64,000 nucleotides of DNA from Reichenbachiella faecimaris (GTDB taxonomy: Bacteria; Bacteroidota; Bacteroidia; Cytophagales; Cyclobacteriaceae), in assembly GCF_900176375.1 (NCBI RefSeq), contig NZ_FWYF01000001.1:1746449-1810448 (forward strand). Reading direction: 5' to 3'. The notes below the pieces were generated by a model. That model was not told the origin of the DNA, made no database searches, and was given only the letters and a program-made list of their open reading frames with translations. Of the stretch, positions 36,695-43,722 are shown one piece after another. The stretch's first letter is position 1. Every line of letters begins with the position of its first letter. The position numbers and the translations under genes were made by a program.

Positions 36695-37183
36695 ATGAGA
36701 AGATTAAAACTATTATTATTTGTGCTGCTATACCTACTATTAGGGAAGGTCAGCGTAAGTGCCCAAGAAACCATTTTATCTGGTGGCGGAGAAGTAAGTT
36801 CATCTTCTGGATCACTGAGCTATAGTGTCGGCCAATTGCTTTCAACCTCAAGTGTAAGTGCAAATGGATCTGTTACCTCTGGAGTTCAACAAGTTTACAA
36901 AATTGAAGTCATCACTGGTACGCAACAAAATGACATTCTATTAGATCTCCAGATTTCAGCTTACCCTAATCCTGTGATCAATTTTCTAACCATAAAAGCA
37001 GATTTGCAGACCGATCCACTTACAGTCAATGTTTTTGATCTGAATGGAACTTTGCTCAAAAGTGTGATGGTAGAAAACAGCGCGGGTATCGTCCCAATGG
37101 AAGATTTGGCAGAAGCCATTTACCTGGTGGAAGTCTCGAAAAGAAAGAAGAAACTCAAAAGCTTTAGAATAATTAAACAATAA
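36695..37183 (+). CDS. Small secreted protein with T9SS type A sorting domain
   Basis: 162 aa. A signal peptide (LLLFVLLYLLLGKVSVSAQ) is followed by a Ser/Gly-rich segment with the sequence SVGQL and SGVQQVYKI, often found at the N-terminus of short Bacteroidota surface proteins. The last 75 residues are a T9SS sorting domain (ISAYPNPVINFLTIKAD, VFDLNGTLLKS, YLVEVSKR, FRIIKQ). There is almost no cargo domain between, so it is either a very small surface protein or an adaptor. The next gene, for a secreted repeat protein, follows 84 bases downstream on the same strand and may be co-transcribed. Confidence 0.88.
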   Translation: MRRLKLLLFVLLYLLLGKVSVSAQETILSGGGEVSSSSGSLSYSVGQLLSTSSVSANGSVTSGVQQVYKIEVITGTQQNDILLDLQISAYPNPVINFLTIKADLQTDPLTVNVFDLNGTLLKSVMVENSAGIVPMEDLAEAIYLVEVSKRKKKLKSFRIIKQ

Positions 37184-37267
37184 AAAAATGAACGCAATCA
37201 TCTTTCAATACAACTCAAAAGATGATTTTAAAATCAAGCGTTCCCCTTCACAATAAAAACAAAAGAC

Positions 37268-39133
37268 ATGAAAAAGATACTTACAATCGTTTTGACCATG
37301 TTGTTTATAGTCAGTTTGCTGATTATCCAACAGTTGCAAGCCCAGGCCCCTTCTAAAATGAGCTATCAAGCAGTGGTAAGAGATGCCTCTGGCACTCTTG
37401 TTATTGATCAAGAAATCGGCATGAGAATTAGCATTTTAGAGGGTAGCTCTAGCGGGACAGCCGTTTATGTCGAAACCCACAACCCTACCAGTAACTCCAA
37501 TGGATTGATCAGTATTGAAATTGGTGATGGTTCGGTAGTGAGTGGAACATTTTCAGATATAGACTGGTCCACAGAAGCCTTCTTTATACAAACTGAAATT
37601 GATCCATTAGGCGGCTCATCCTATACCATTACTGGAACCAGTCAGTTGATGAGCGTACCTTATGCATTATATGCAGAAAAAGCGGGTAATACTTTTAGCG
37701 GGGATTACAATGACCTATCCAATATACCTACAGGATCAGATTTTGATGGAGATTTTGCTAATCTGACAAATATCCCCACAGGAATAAGTGATGGTGATGA
37801 TGATACACAATTGACAGAAGCAGAAGTAGATGACTACGTGGCGAACAATGGCTATCTCACGGCAGAAGTAGATGGGTCCATCACCAATGAAATTGAGCTA
37901 CCCGAACAATCAGGCAACGCTGGTTTGGTTCTAACCACTGACGGCACCAATCCAGCTTGGAGCGCGGTAAGCTACAATGACCTGACAGACGTCCCTTCAA
38001 GTTCGTTTGATGGAGAATTTTCAAGCTTAGCCAACGTGCCTGCCGGACTTGACGATGGAGATGACGATACCCAATTGAGCGAAGCTGAAGTAGATACCTA
38101 TGTTGCCAACAATGGCTACTTGACTGCCGAAGTAGATGGATCAATTACCAATGAAATTCAAGATTTACAACTCACGGGCCATGATTTAAGCATTACCAAT
38201 AATGGTTCTGCTACTACTATCGATTTGAGTGGTTATCTGGACAATACAGACACGCAACTGAACGAATCGCAGGTGGATACCTATGTTGCCAACAATGGCT
38301 ATCTGACTGCCGAAGTAGATGGCTCGATTACCAATGAAATAGAGCTGCCAGCACAGGCCGGGCAAGCTGGAAAAGTGCTCAGTACCAATGGGAGTAGTCC
38401 AGAGTGGATCACCACCAGTGCTGGATTTGATGGCGAATTTTCAAATTTGTCAAACATACCTACAGGATTAAGTGATGGAGACGACAATACACAGCTCAAT
38501 GAAACACAGGTGGATGCTTTTGTGGCCAACAATGGGTATTTAACGGCTGAAGTAGATGGCTCTATCACAAATGAAATTCAGGATTTACAGTTGTCAGGAA
38601 ATAATCTGTCCATTACCAATAATGGTTCTGCTACTACCATTGACTTGAGCGGTTATCTGGACAACACAGATACCCAACTCAATGAAACTCAGGTAGACGC
38701 CTATGTTGCCAACAATGGATATTTGACAGCTGAAGTGGATGGTTCTATAACTAATGAAATAGAACTCCCTGCTCAATCTGGGCATTCGGGCAAATATTTG
38801 ACCACGAACGGATCTTCAGTTTCTTGGGACACTCCATCCAGCAGTCCATCTGTAAGAACCATGAGTGCCAATACCACACTCACTACCTCGGATGAAATCG
38901 TAATTATTAATGGTGCATTTATCGCCACTCTTCCTGCTTCTCCAACAGATGGGCAGAAATTAACCGTGGTGTCGAACAACGAAAATGCGGGAGTAAATCG
39001 AAATGGAAAACCACTTTACATTGCCAACGGTCTATTTGACTCGTCAACTACTCTAACATTTCTAGATACAAATTCCAACCTGTACACCTTCGTCTATAGC
39101 AGTACTATAGGGGCTTGGTTAAGTACTTATTAA
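37268..39133 (+). CDS. Secreted tail-fibre-like tandem-repeat protein
   Basis: 621 aa. Signal peptide (ending QQLQAQ), then a domain of about 125 residues frequent in Bacteroidota surface proteins (MSYQAVVRDASGTLV to QLMSVPYALYAEKAG). The middle (about residues 150-510) has five repeats of DTQLxExxVDxYVANNGYLTAEVDGSITNEI, alternating with two kinds of spacer (an LPxQ/G spacer and an LSITNNGSATTIDLSGYLDN spacer). Such repeats look like trimeric fibre shafts. The C-terminal 100 residues (from TMSANTTLTTSDEIVIINGAF) resemble a fibre tip. There is no T9SS sorting domain. It is followed 22 bases later by a phage-tail-collar gene, which supports a fibre-type role. Confidence 0.8.
   Translation: MKKILTIVLTMLFIVSLLIIQQLQAQAPSKMSYQAVVRDASGTLVIDQEIGMRISILEGSSSGTAVYVETHNPTSNSNGLISIEIGDGSVVSGTFSDIDWSTEAFFIQTEIDPLGGSSYTITGTSQLMSVPYALYAEKAGNTFSGDYNDLSNIPTGSDFDGDFANLTNIPTGISDGDDDTQLTEAEVDDYVANNGYLTAEVDGSITNEIELPEQSGNAGLVLTTDGTNPAWSAVSYNDLTDVPSSSFDGEFSSLANVPAGLDDGDDDTQLSEAEVDTYVANNGYLTAEVDGSITNEIQDLQLTGHDLSITNNGSATTIDLSGYLDNTDTQLNESQVDTYVANNGYLTAEVDGSITNEIELPAQAGQAGKVLSTNGSSPEWITTSAGFDGEFSNLSNIPTGLSDGDDNTQLNETQVDAFVANNGYLTAEVDGSITNEIQDLQLSGNNLSITNNGSATTIDLSGYLDNTDTQLNETQVDAYVANNGYLTAEVDGSITNEIELPAQSGHSGKYLTTNGSSVSWDTPSSSPSVRTMSANTTLTTSDEIVIINGAFIATLPASPTDGQKLTVVSNNENAGVNRNGKPLYIANGLFDSSTTLTFLDTNSNLYTFVYSSTIGAWLSTY
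37795..38790 (+). repeat. Five coding tandem repeats with two alternating spacers
   Basis: Repeat cores begin near 37798, 38065, 38245, 38490 and 38670. Cores are very similar at DNA level, and the long spacer ending in LSGYLDN occurs twice (about 38155-38245 and 38580-38670). This fits growth by unequal recombination. Confidence 0.85.
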
Positions 39134-39155
39134 TCAATTTAAACAGATATCAATT

Positions 39156-39794
39156 ATGTCAACATTTGTAGGAGAAATCAAATTATTTGCCGGCAACTTC
39201 ACTCCAAGGGGCTGGATAGCTTGCGAAGGTCAAATCTTAGCCATATCACAGTACCCAGCCCTAGCTTCATTGTTAGGTTCGCTTTATGGCGGAAATGGTA
39301 CTACCACCTTTGGTATGCCAGATTTTAGAGGCCGCGCGCCCATAGGAGTAGGTGCTGGCCCTGGTCTAACATCGAGAACGTTGGGTCAATTTGGTGGAGT
39401 GGAAGGTGTGACGCTAATACAGACTCAAATCCCTGCACACAACCATCTGATCACTAGCACGCCTACTGTCCAAAACAATCTCACAGCCAATGCAACGGGT
39501 ACCATCAAATGTGCTAGTGCTGCAGGAAATACCGCAGACCCAAGCAATGCTTTTCCTGCTGAGACCAAAGCGCTTACTGGTGACAAAATATATACTGACA
39601 CGGCGACTCAAGCGACATCCAGTATGAATGCGGGTGCTCTGGATATCCAAGCCAGCCTACAAGGAGATGTAGATGTAAAAGTGGATAGCCAATGTGGAAT
39701 GACAGGAGCTGGCCTCTCTCATGAAAACATGCAACCTTGGACTTGTATGAATTACATCATCAACTGGGATGGCGTATACCCAGATAGAAACTAA
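39156..39794 (+). CDS. Phage tail collar domain protein (MdpB type)
   Basis: 212 aa, no signal peptide. It begins FVGEIKLFAGNFTPRGWIACEGQILAIS, continues with YGGNGTTTFGMPDFRGRAPIGVG and QIPAHNHL, and ends with NMQPWTCMNYIINW: the tail-collar/microcystin-dependent protein pattern. Such proteins occur as cargo or tip proteins in phage-derived structures and as stand-alone genes in many Bacteroidota; their function is unclear. Starting MST without a signal peptide, it resembles the other non-exported members of this cluster. No other phage structural gene is present in the window, so this is not a prophage. A long hairpin follows. Confidence 0.88.
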   Translation: MSTFVGEIKLFAGNFTPRGWIACEGQILAISQYPALASLLGSLYGGNGTTTFGMPDFRGRAPIGVGAGPGLTSRTLGQFGGVEGVTLIQTQIPAHNHLITSTPTVQNNLTANATGTIKCASAAGNTADPSNAFPAETKALTGDKIYTDTATQATSSMNAGALDIQASLQGDVDVKVDSQCGMTGAGLSHENMQPWTCMNYIINWDGVYPDRN

Positions 39795-39810
39795 GCTTGA
39801 AAAAGGTGAA

Positions 39811-39853
39811 TTAGGTCAACAGTCGTTACACGTCAGAAATGACTGTTGACTAA
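39811..39853 (+). terminator. Hairpin after the tail-collar gene
   Basis: TTAGGTCAACAGTC pairs with GACTGTTGACTAA (one bulge). There is no U run. A second hairpin (AAGGAGCTGA / TCAACTCCTT) is at 39881-39908. Between convergent genes, so probably termination in one or both directions. Confidence 0.5.
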
Positions 39854-39966
39854 TCATTCATTCGAACGCCATTCAAAACAAAGGAGCTGACCTAATGATC
39901 AACTCCTTCTTACTACAAAACCTTTTTTTAAGGCTTGTAAAAAGCATACCTCTTTCTCACAAAGAC

Positions 39967-41169
39967 TTATTCGTCTAGTAAGTTTTCTAAAACTGTCACC
40001 CAGCCTTTGATCGGGTCGAACAAAAGCTTCTTGGTTCCATTTTCTTCCTTTGTGTATTCTAACTGGATCGTACTGCTAGCTACTGGGTCAATATTCGCTC
40101 CGTCTTTGAAGGCCCAAACAGTCACTTTTAGATCGTAAACTTGACCAGCAGTGAGTTGATTTTGGGATTTTCTAAGCAATTCCAAGAAGGCATAGTCTGC
40201 AACATTGTTGGAAGTATTCACAGTCACTTTCGGATACCAGAAGTAGAATTTTTCCTGATCTTTATCGATTTGTGGGATATTCTCAGCAAAGACTGTACTT
40301 GACTTTCTAAGCTTTTCTCTGTCCGTAATTTCACCTGCCATCTCATAGGTGATATTGAACCATGCGCCTGGGTGTGACACTTCCAGTGGCTGCTCAAAAT
40401 AAGGTTTGAAAGCTACTGTCGCTCCCAATTCTGCCTTTGTAATAAAATTAGCGGGCTTCTCTGTTGGCTGATTGCTCTTCTGATTTCTAAGATAGTTTGT
40501 GCCTTTAGCGAAAGCTATCTTGCCCTTGTAAGTGCTATATACTTCAAACTTCTCTAGATTCTTTTTCACTTTTACGAATTCATCCGCCTTGAGTGTACCT
40601 ATCAGCATATCTACTTTGGCTTGAGCCGTTTCTATGTCCCACGTGTCAAAATTGGCTTTGTCCTTGGCATACACATCCACTACAGTTCGAGTAGCATCCA
40701 GCGCCACAGGGCCGTCATTGTAGCTTCTGTCAGACTTGATCTGCGCCAGTACACCTGGATCTACTTCGATCAATTCAATATAGCCCGAGGCACTTGCTGA
40801 TAACCAATTGTAAAACAGTTTGACCTCTGCTTTTCTGAAATAGCTCTCTTTCATGTCCATTTTGAGTTGTGGATCATCACCAGCTTTTTCAAAATAAAAG
40901 AGCTGATTGACTAGTTTGCCTTCGTCTTCTTTCACAAATCTATAGCCGTAAGACTTGCCATCGCTCAATCCATAGTAAGATCCTGTGATTCCCATCTCAT
41001 CGGTCTCGTCGTTAAAACTGGCAAATGCGTTACCTCCTCCTCCAGAGCTGGATTTAGATTTAGATTTGCCCATAGCACTTTTCAATTTTCCGAATTGTGC
41101 TTCACTTTGGTGTGGATAGATCATCAAGGTGATGATTAATCCAATCATGATTTTTGCTAATAGTTTCAT
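39967..41169 (-). CDS. Secreted protein of unknown function
   Basis: 400 aa with a signal peptide (LLAKIMIGLIITLMIYPHQSEAQ), then a Ser/Lys/Gly linker (GKSKSKSSSGGGG) and a mixed alpha/beta body without recognisable motifs. YGLSDGKSYGYRFVKEDEGKLVNQ and LRKSQNQLTAGQVYDLKVTVWAFKDG suggest beta-sandwich-like parts. No T9SS domain or lipobox. It lies 22 bases after the 468-aa secreted protein on the same strand, so the two form an operon. Unknown family. Confidence 0.7.
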   Translation of the reverse strand: MKLLAKIMIGLIITLMIYPHQSEAQFGKLKSAMGKSKSKSSSGGGGNAFASFNDETDEMGITGSYYGLSDGKSYGYRFVKEDEGKLVNQLFYFEKAGDDPQLKMDMKESYFRKAEVKLFYNWLSASASGYIELIEVDPGVLAQIKSDRSYNDGPVALDATRTVVDVYAKDKANFDTWDIETAQAKVDMLIGTLKADEFVKVKKNLEKFEVYSTYKGKIAFAKGTNYLRNQKSNQPTEKPANFITKAELGATVAFKPYFEQPLEVSHPGAWFNITYEMAGEITDREKLRKSSTVFAENIPQIDKDQEKFYFWYPKVTVNTSNNVADYAFLELLRKSQNQLTAGQVYDLKVTVWAFKDGANIDPVASSTIQLEYTKEENGTKKLLFDPIKGWVTVLENLLDE

Positions 41170-41191
41170 TTGTTTTGGTTTTATAGTTTGA

Positions 41192-42598
41192 TTAAAAATT
41201 AAGATTTACTGATTCTACTCTTGTTGTAAGTACGCCATCTCTACCACTGTTTCCAGCATTTCCCATTCGGCCTGTGGAGTAATAAGGTGCGCCACCTTTT
41301 CCACCTCTTCCGCCTTGATTATTGATGGTGATGCTGAGCTGCTTTACAGATGGATCTTTCAATAGGGTGACTTGACCGCCATTGGCTCCATTTCCACCAT
41401 TCCCTCCAACTGTTTCACTTTTTCGACCTTTTCTTCCATTCATGCCTTGACCCCCTATCGCATTTACAGTAAGGTTCGTAGTAGGTGTGAGTTTGTAGCG
41501 TGCTACTGTTTTATTCTTGGTTTGATTAAATATTTCAATCTTGTTCAGACTTGCTCCAGTCTGGGCATGTTTTATTGTTTTCACCTTGATAATCAAATTA
41601 TCTGCGGGTCCGGCATGCTGTCCATCTATGCCCTGAAAAACCGTCATGTATTTGTGCCTTTCGTTTCCCCAAAATCCATTTTGATTTACCTTGATACTTA
41701 CATCATTGGTAGTCGATATGGCTTTTTTGGCTGTAAGGTTTGTGTGATAAATGGAGCTTACTTGTAGCACTACCTCATCATTGATCAGCTGGTCTGCATC
41801 TTCGTCGACTCTGGCCTCTATAGCAGTATTGCTACAACCTTTGTTTGTCAATTTGAAATCGCTCCATGGGATTTTACCGCCCAGATTAGGCGTGCTCAAT
41901 TTTTCGCCATTGGCTAGTGTTGCTACCACTCCGTATCTTATTGCTTCGCTGAAGTGAGCCACTTTTTCAGGTTGTGACACCAGCTTTATTTCAATTTTGG
42001 AAACTTGCTTGTTTTCCAATGAATTGGCCAGGCGCTCGGCCTCAGCCATGTGCTGTTTTTGCTCCTTTACGTCTGCGCGTGCGTTGGTTTGGTTTTTAAA
42101 AGTGGCCTTAGCGTAAGTTTCTATTTCGTTATTGACCTCTTCCAAACGACCATTGAATTTGCCCCCTGGTTTTACAAGTACATATTTCGTTGTGGACTGC
42201 TGTTTTCCATTCCATTCGTAGTAGACTGCGTAGTCATTGATGAAGGAAAGACGAAATACTTTGTAGGCGTAGTAAGCTGGATAGCCAGGCACATCAGGTT
42301 TAAAGACTTCGTCGATTATGCCCGCTCTTTTCACAGTCACCTGGCTAGCATCTTCGCTGATTTGAACAGGCCATGGCTTGCTCACTGGCTGTAGTTTTTT
42401 GTCAGCTACTTTGTACACGGAGTAGCTACCAGATTCGAAATTTTTCAGGATTTGGGTTTGACTTTCCTGGCCATAAACTGAACCATAAGAAAGTAACAGG
42501 ATAATCAATAATTCTATAAGGATTCTAAATCGAACATTGATGTCAGCATGCGCTTGATAAGTGCCTGGTATTGTGGTTTTTTGCAGTAAGGTTTCCAT
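41192..42598 (-). CDS. Secreted protein with glycine-rich C-terminus, unknown function
   Basis: 468 aa. A hydrophobic signal (LIELLIILLLSYGSVYGQ) begins about 28 residues from the ATG, a rather long n-region, so the true start may be later. Middle part: a coiled segment with many Lys/Glu (AKATFKNQTNARADVKEQKQHMAEAERLAN split), followed by beta-rich sequence. The C-terminus has collagen-like GxxG runs (GGQGMNGRKGRK, GGNGGNGANGG, GGRGGKGG). First gene of an operon with the 400-aa protein. Upstream lies a 21-base-spaced direct repeat immediately before a likely promoter, and beyond it a LytTR regulator gene. Confidence 0.7.
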   Translation of the reverse strand: METLLQKTTIPGTYQAHADINVRFRILIELLIILLLSYGSVYGQESQTQILKNFESGSYSVYKVADKKLQPVSKPWPVQISEDASQVTVKRAGIIDEVFKPDVPGYPAYYAYKVFRLSFINDYAVYYEWNGKQQSTTKYVLVKPGGKFNGRLEEVNNEIETYAKATFKNQTNARADVKEQKQHMAEAERLANSLENKQVSKIEIKLVSQPEKVAHFSEAIRYGVVATLANGEKLSTPNLGGKIPWSDFKLTNKGCSNTAIEARVDEDADQLINDEVVLQVSSIYHTNLTAKKAISTTNDVSIKVNQNGFWGNERHKYMTVFQGIDGQHAGPADNLIIKVKTIKHAQTGASLNKIEIFNQTKNKTVARYKLTPTTNLTVNAIGGQGMNGRKGRKSETVGGNGGNGANGGQVTLLKDPSVKQLSITINNQGGRGGKGGAPYYSTGRMGNAGNSGRDGVLTTRVESVNLNF

Positions 42599-42630
42599 AG
42601 TTTGAGATTTGATTATTAATGGATCATTCT

Positions 42631-42701
42631 CGAAACTAGGACAGCTTTTCAGGGATTTTTGAGTGGATGAGTATTCGTTCAGGATCGATGACTATTCGAT
42701 C
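42631..42701 (-). promoter_or_regulatory. Candidate LytTR-controlled promoter: direct repeats plus -7 box
   Basis: Two 15-base direct repeats, GATGAGTATTCGTTC (42666-42680) and GATGACTATTCGATC (42687-42701), are exactly 21 bases apart, the one-face spacing used by LytTR regulators. Downstream on the minus strand TAGTTTCG (42638-42631) is one base off the -7 consensus. The repeats would sit just upstream of the -33 region of the 42598 gene. Confidence 0.5.
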
Positions 42702-42731
42702 CAATTGAATTAATATTTGATTGAGATCAGT

Positions 42732-42827
42732 TCAAAAAAGCCGCTGCAAATCAACTTTACTGACAGTCAAGACCTGTTCTATAGAAGTGGCGGCCAGAAG
42801 AATGAAGAGCAAGGATAAATTTTTCAT
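42732..42827 (-). CDS. Possible 31-aa secreted peptide
   Basis: ATG 42827 to TGA 42734-42732 encodes MKNLSLLFILLAATS followed by a short polar tail. The start looks like a signal peptide of normal design. It may be a real small peptide or the remaining 5' end of a lost gene. It fills most of the otherwise gene-free 363-base stretch between 42598 and 42962. Confidence 0.35.
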   Translation of the reverse strand: MKNLSLLFILLAATSIEQVLTVSKVDLQRLF

Positions 42828-42880
42828 GGTTTTTAAATTTGATAAGCTACTCAAATCAAAACCAGGTCAGTCTGTATATT

Positions 42881-42900
42881 TGACAAATCAATATTTGTCA
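42881..42900. promoter_or_regulatory. Perfect 8-4-8 palindrome
   Basis: TGACAAAT-CAAT-ATTTGTCA, 62 bases after the regulator stop and 54 bases before the possible 31-aa peptide. It could be an operator or a weak terminator without a U tract. Confidence 0.4.
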
Positions 42901-42961
42901 GGAGTTTCTATAATTCGTTGAATATAGTTGTGTTTTTGTTTTTAGCCAATAGAAAAAGTAC

Positions 42962-43705
42962 CTACAAGCTTTGCAGCCTTATCATGAGTGCCTCTTTTTT
43001 ACGTACTGCCACAGGTAGAACACTCCCATCTTTCATGTATACAATCCCACCTTCTTTCTTCTCATATCTATCGAAATGATTAAGATTGATCAGGTGAGAT
43101 TGATGAGCACGAAAGAAAGACTGCCCTGCAAATAACTGATCGTATTCTTTGAGGGTTTTTGATATGATCAATTTTCGACCATCAGAAAGAAAGAATTTGG
43201 TGTAATTGGCTTCTGACTCACAACGAATTATATCTTCTACAGCTACCAAATAAACATTTTCGGCATCTTTAAGAATGACATTTTGTTGTTCATTGACTGT
43301 ATTTTTATTCCCTACAAGGTTAGAAACTTTTAAATTGAGCTCTTGTTCGTCGAAGTGTTCTGACGCCTTACCAATGGCAGCTTTAAGATCATCTGGATCT
43401 ATCGGTTTGAGGACATAATCAATAGCACTGTATTTAAAGGCTTTGATTGCATATTCATTGTGGCCTGTGACAAAAATTAGCTTAAAATCTATTTTCCCAT
43501 ACATTGCCAAAAGGTCGAATCCCGTGCCGTCTTTCATTTCGACATCCAACAGTACTAAGTCAGGATGGTTTAATTTTATACAAGTCAAGCCCTCCTGAAC
43601 ACCACTTGCTTCTCCCACCACCTTTGCATGTGGAGTATACATGTTTAAAAGGATTTTAAGATTTTCTCTTACTGTTGATTCATCATCAATTAATACTAAC
43701 CGCAT
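42962..43705 (-). CDS. LytTR-family response regulator
   Basis: 247 aa. Receiver domain with DDE near residues 7-9, phospho-acceptor Asp54 (LLDVEMKDG) and Lys in VLKPIDP. The C-terminal LytTR DNA-binding domain is recognised by EDIIRCESEANYTKFFLSDGRKLI, LKEYDQLF, FFRAHQSHLINLNH and MKDGSVLPVAVRKK. It is encoded 17 bases after its partner kinase. LytTR proteins bind direct repeats about 21 bases apart; such a repeat lies 261 bases downstream, upstream of the secreted-protein operon at 42598. Confidence 0.95.
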   Translation of the reverse strand: MRLVLIDDESTVRENLKILLNMYTPHAKVVGEASGVQEGLTCIKLNHPDLVLLDVEMKDGTGFDLLAMYGKIDFKLIFVTGHNEYAIKAFKYSAIDYVLKPIDPDDLKAAIGKASEHFDEQELNLKVSNLVGNKNTVNEQQNVILKDAENVYLVAVEDIIRCESEANYTKFFLSDGRKLIISKTLKEYDQLFAGQSFFRAHQSHLINLNHFDRYEKKEGGIVYMKDGSVLPVAVRKKEALMIRLQSL

Positions 43706-43722
43706 CTTTTTGCTCTTGTTAT

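Noticed and set aside
37795-38790. Tandem repeats as a CRISPR array
   Set aside because: Repeats are in frame within one protein, of about 90 bases, and spacers are themselves repeated.
39156-39794. Tail-collar gene as part of a prophage
   Set aside because: No integrase, portal, terminase, capsid, sheath or attachment repeats are found around it; stand-alone copies are common in Bacteroidota.
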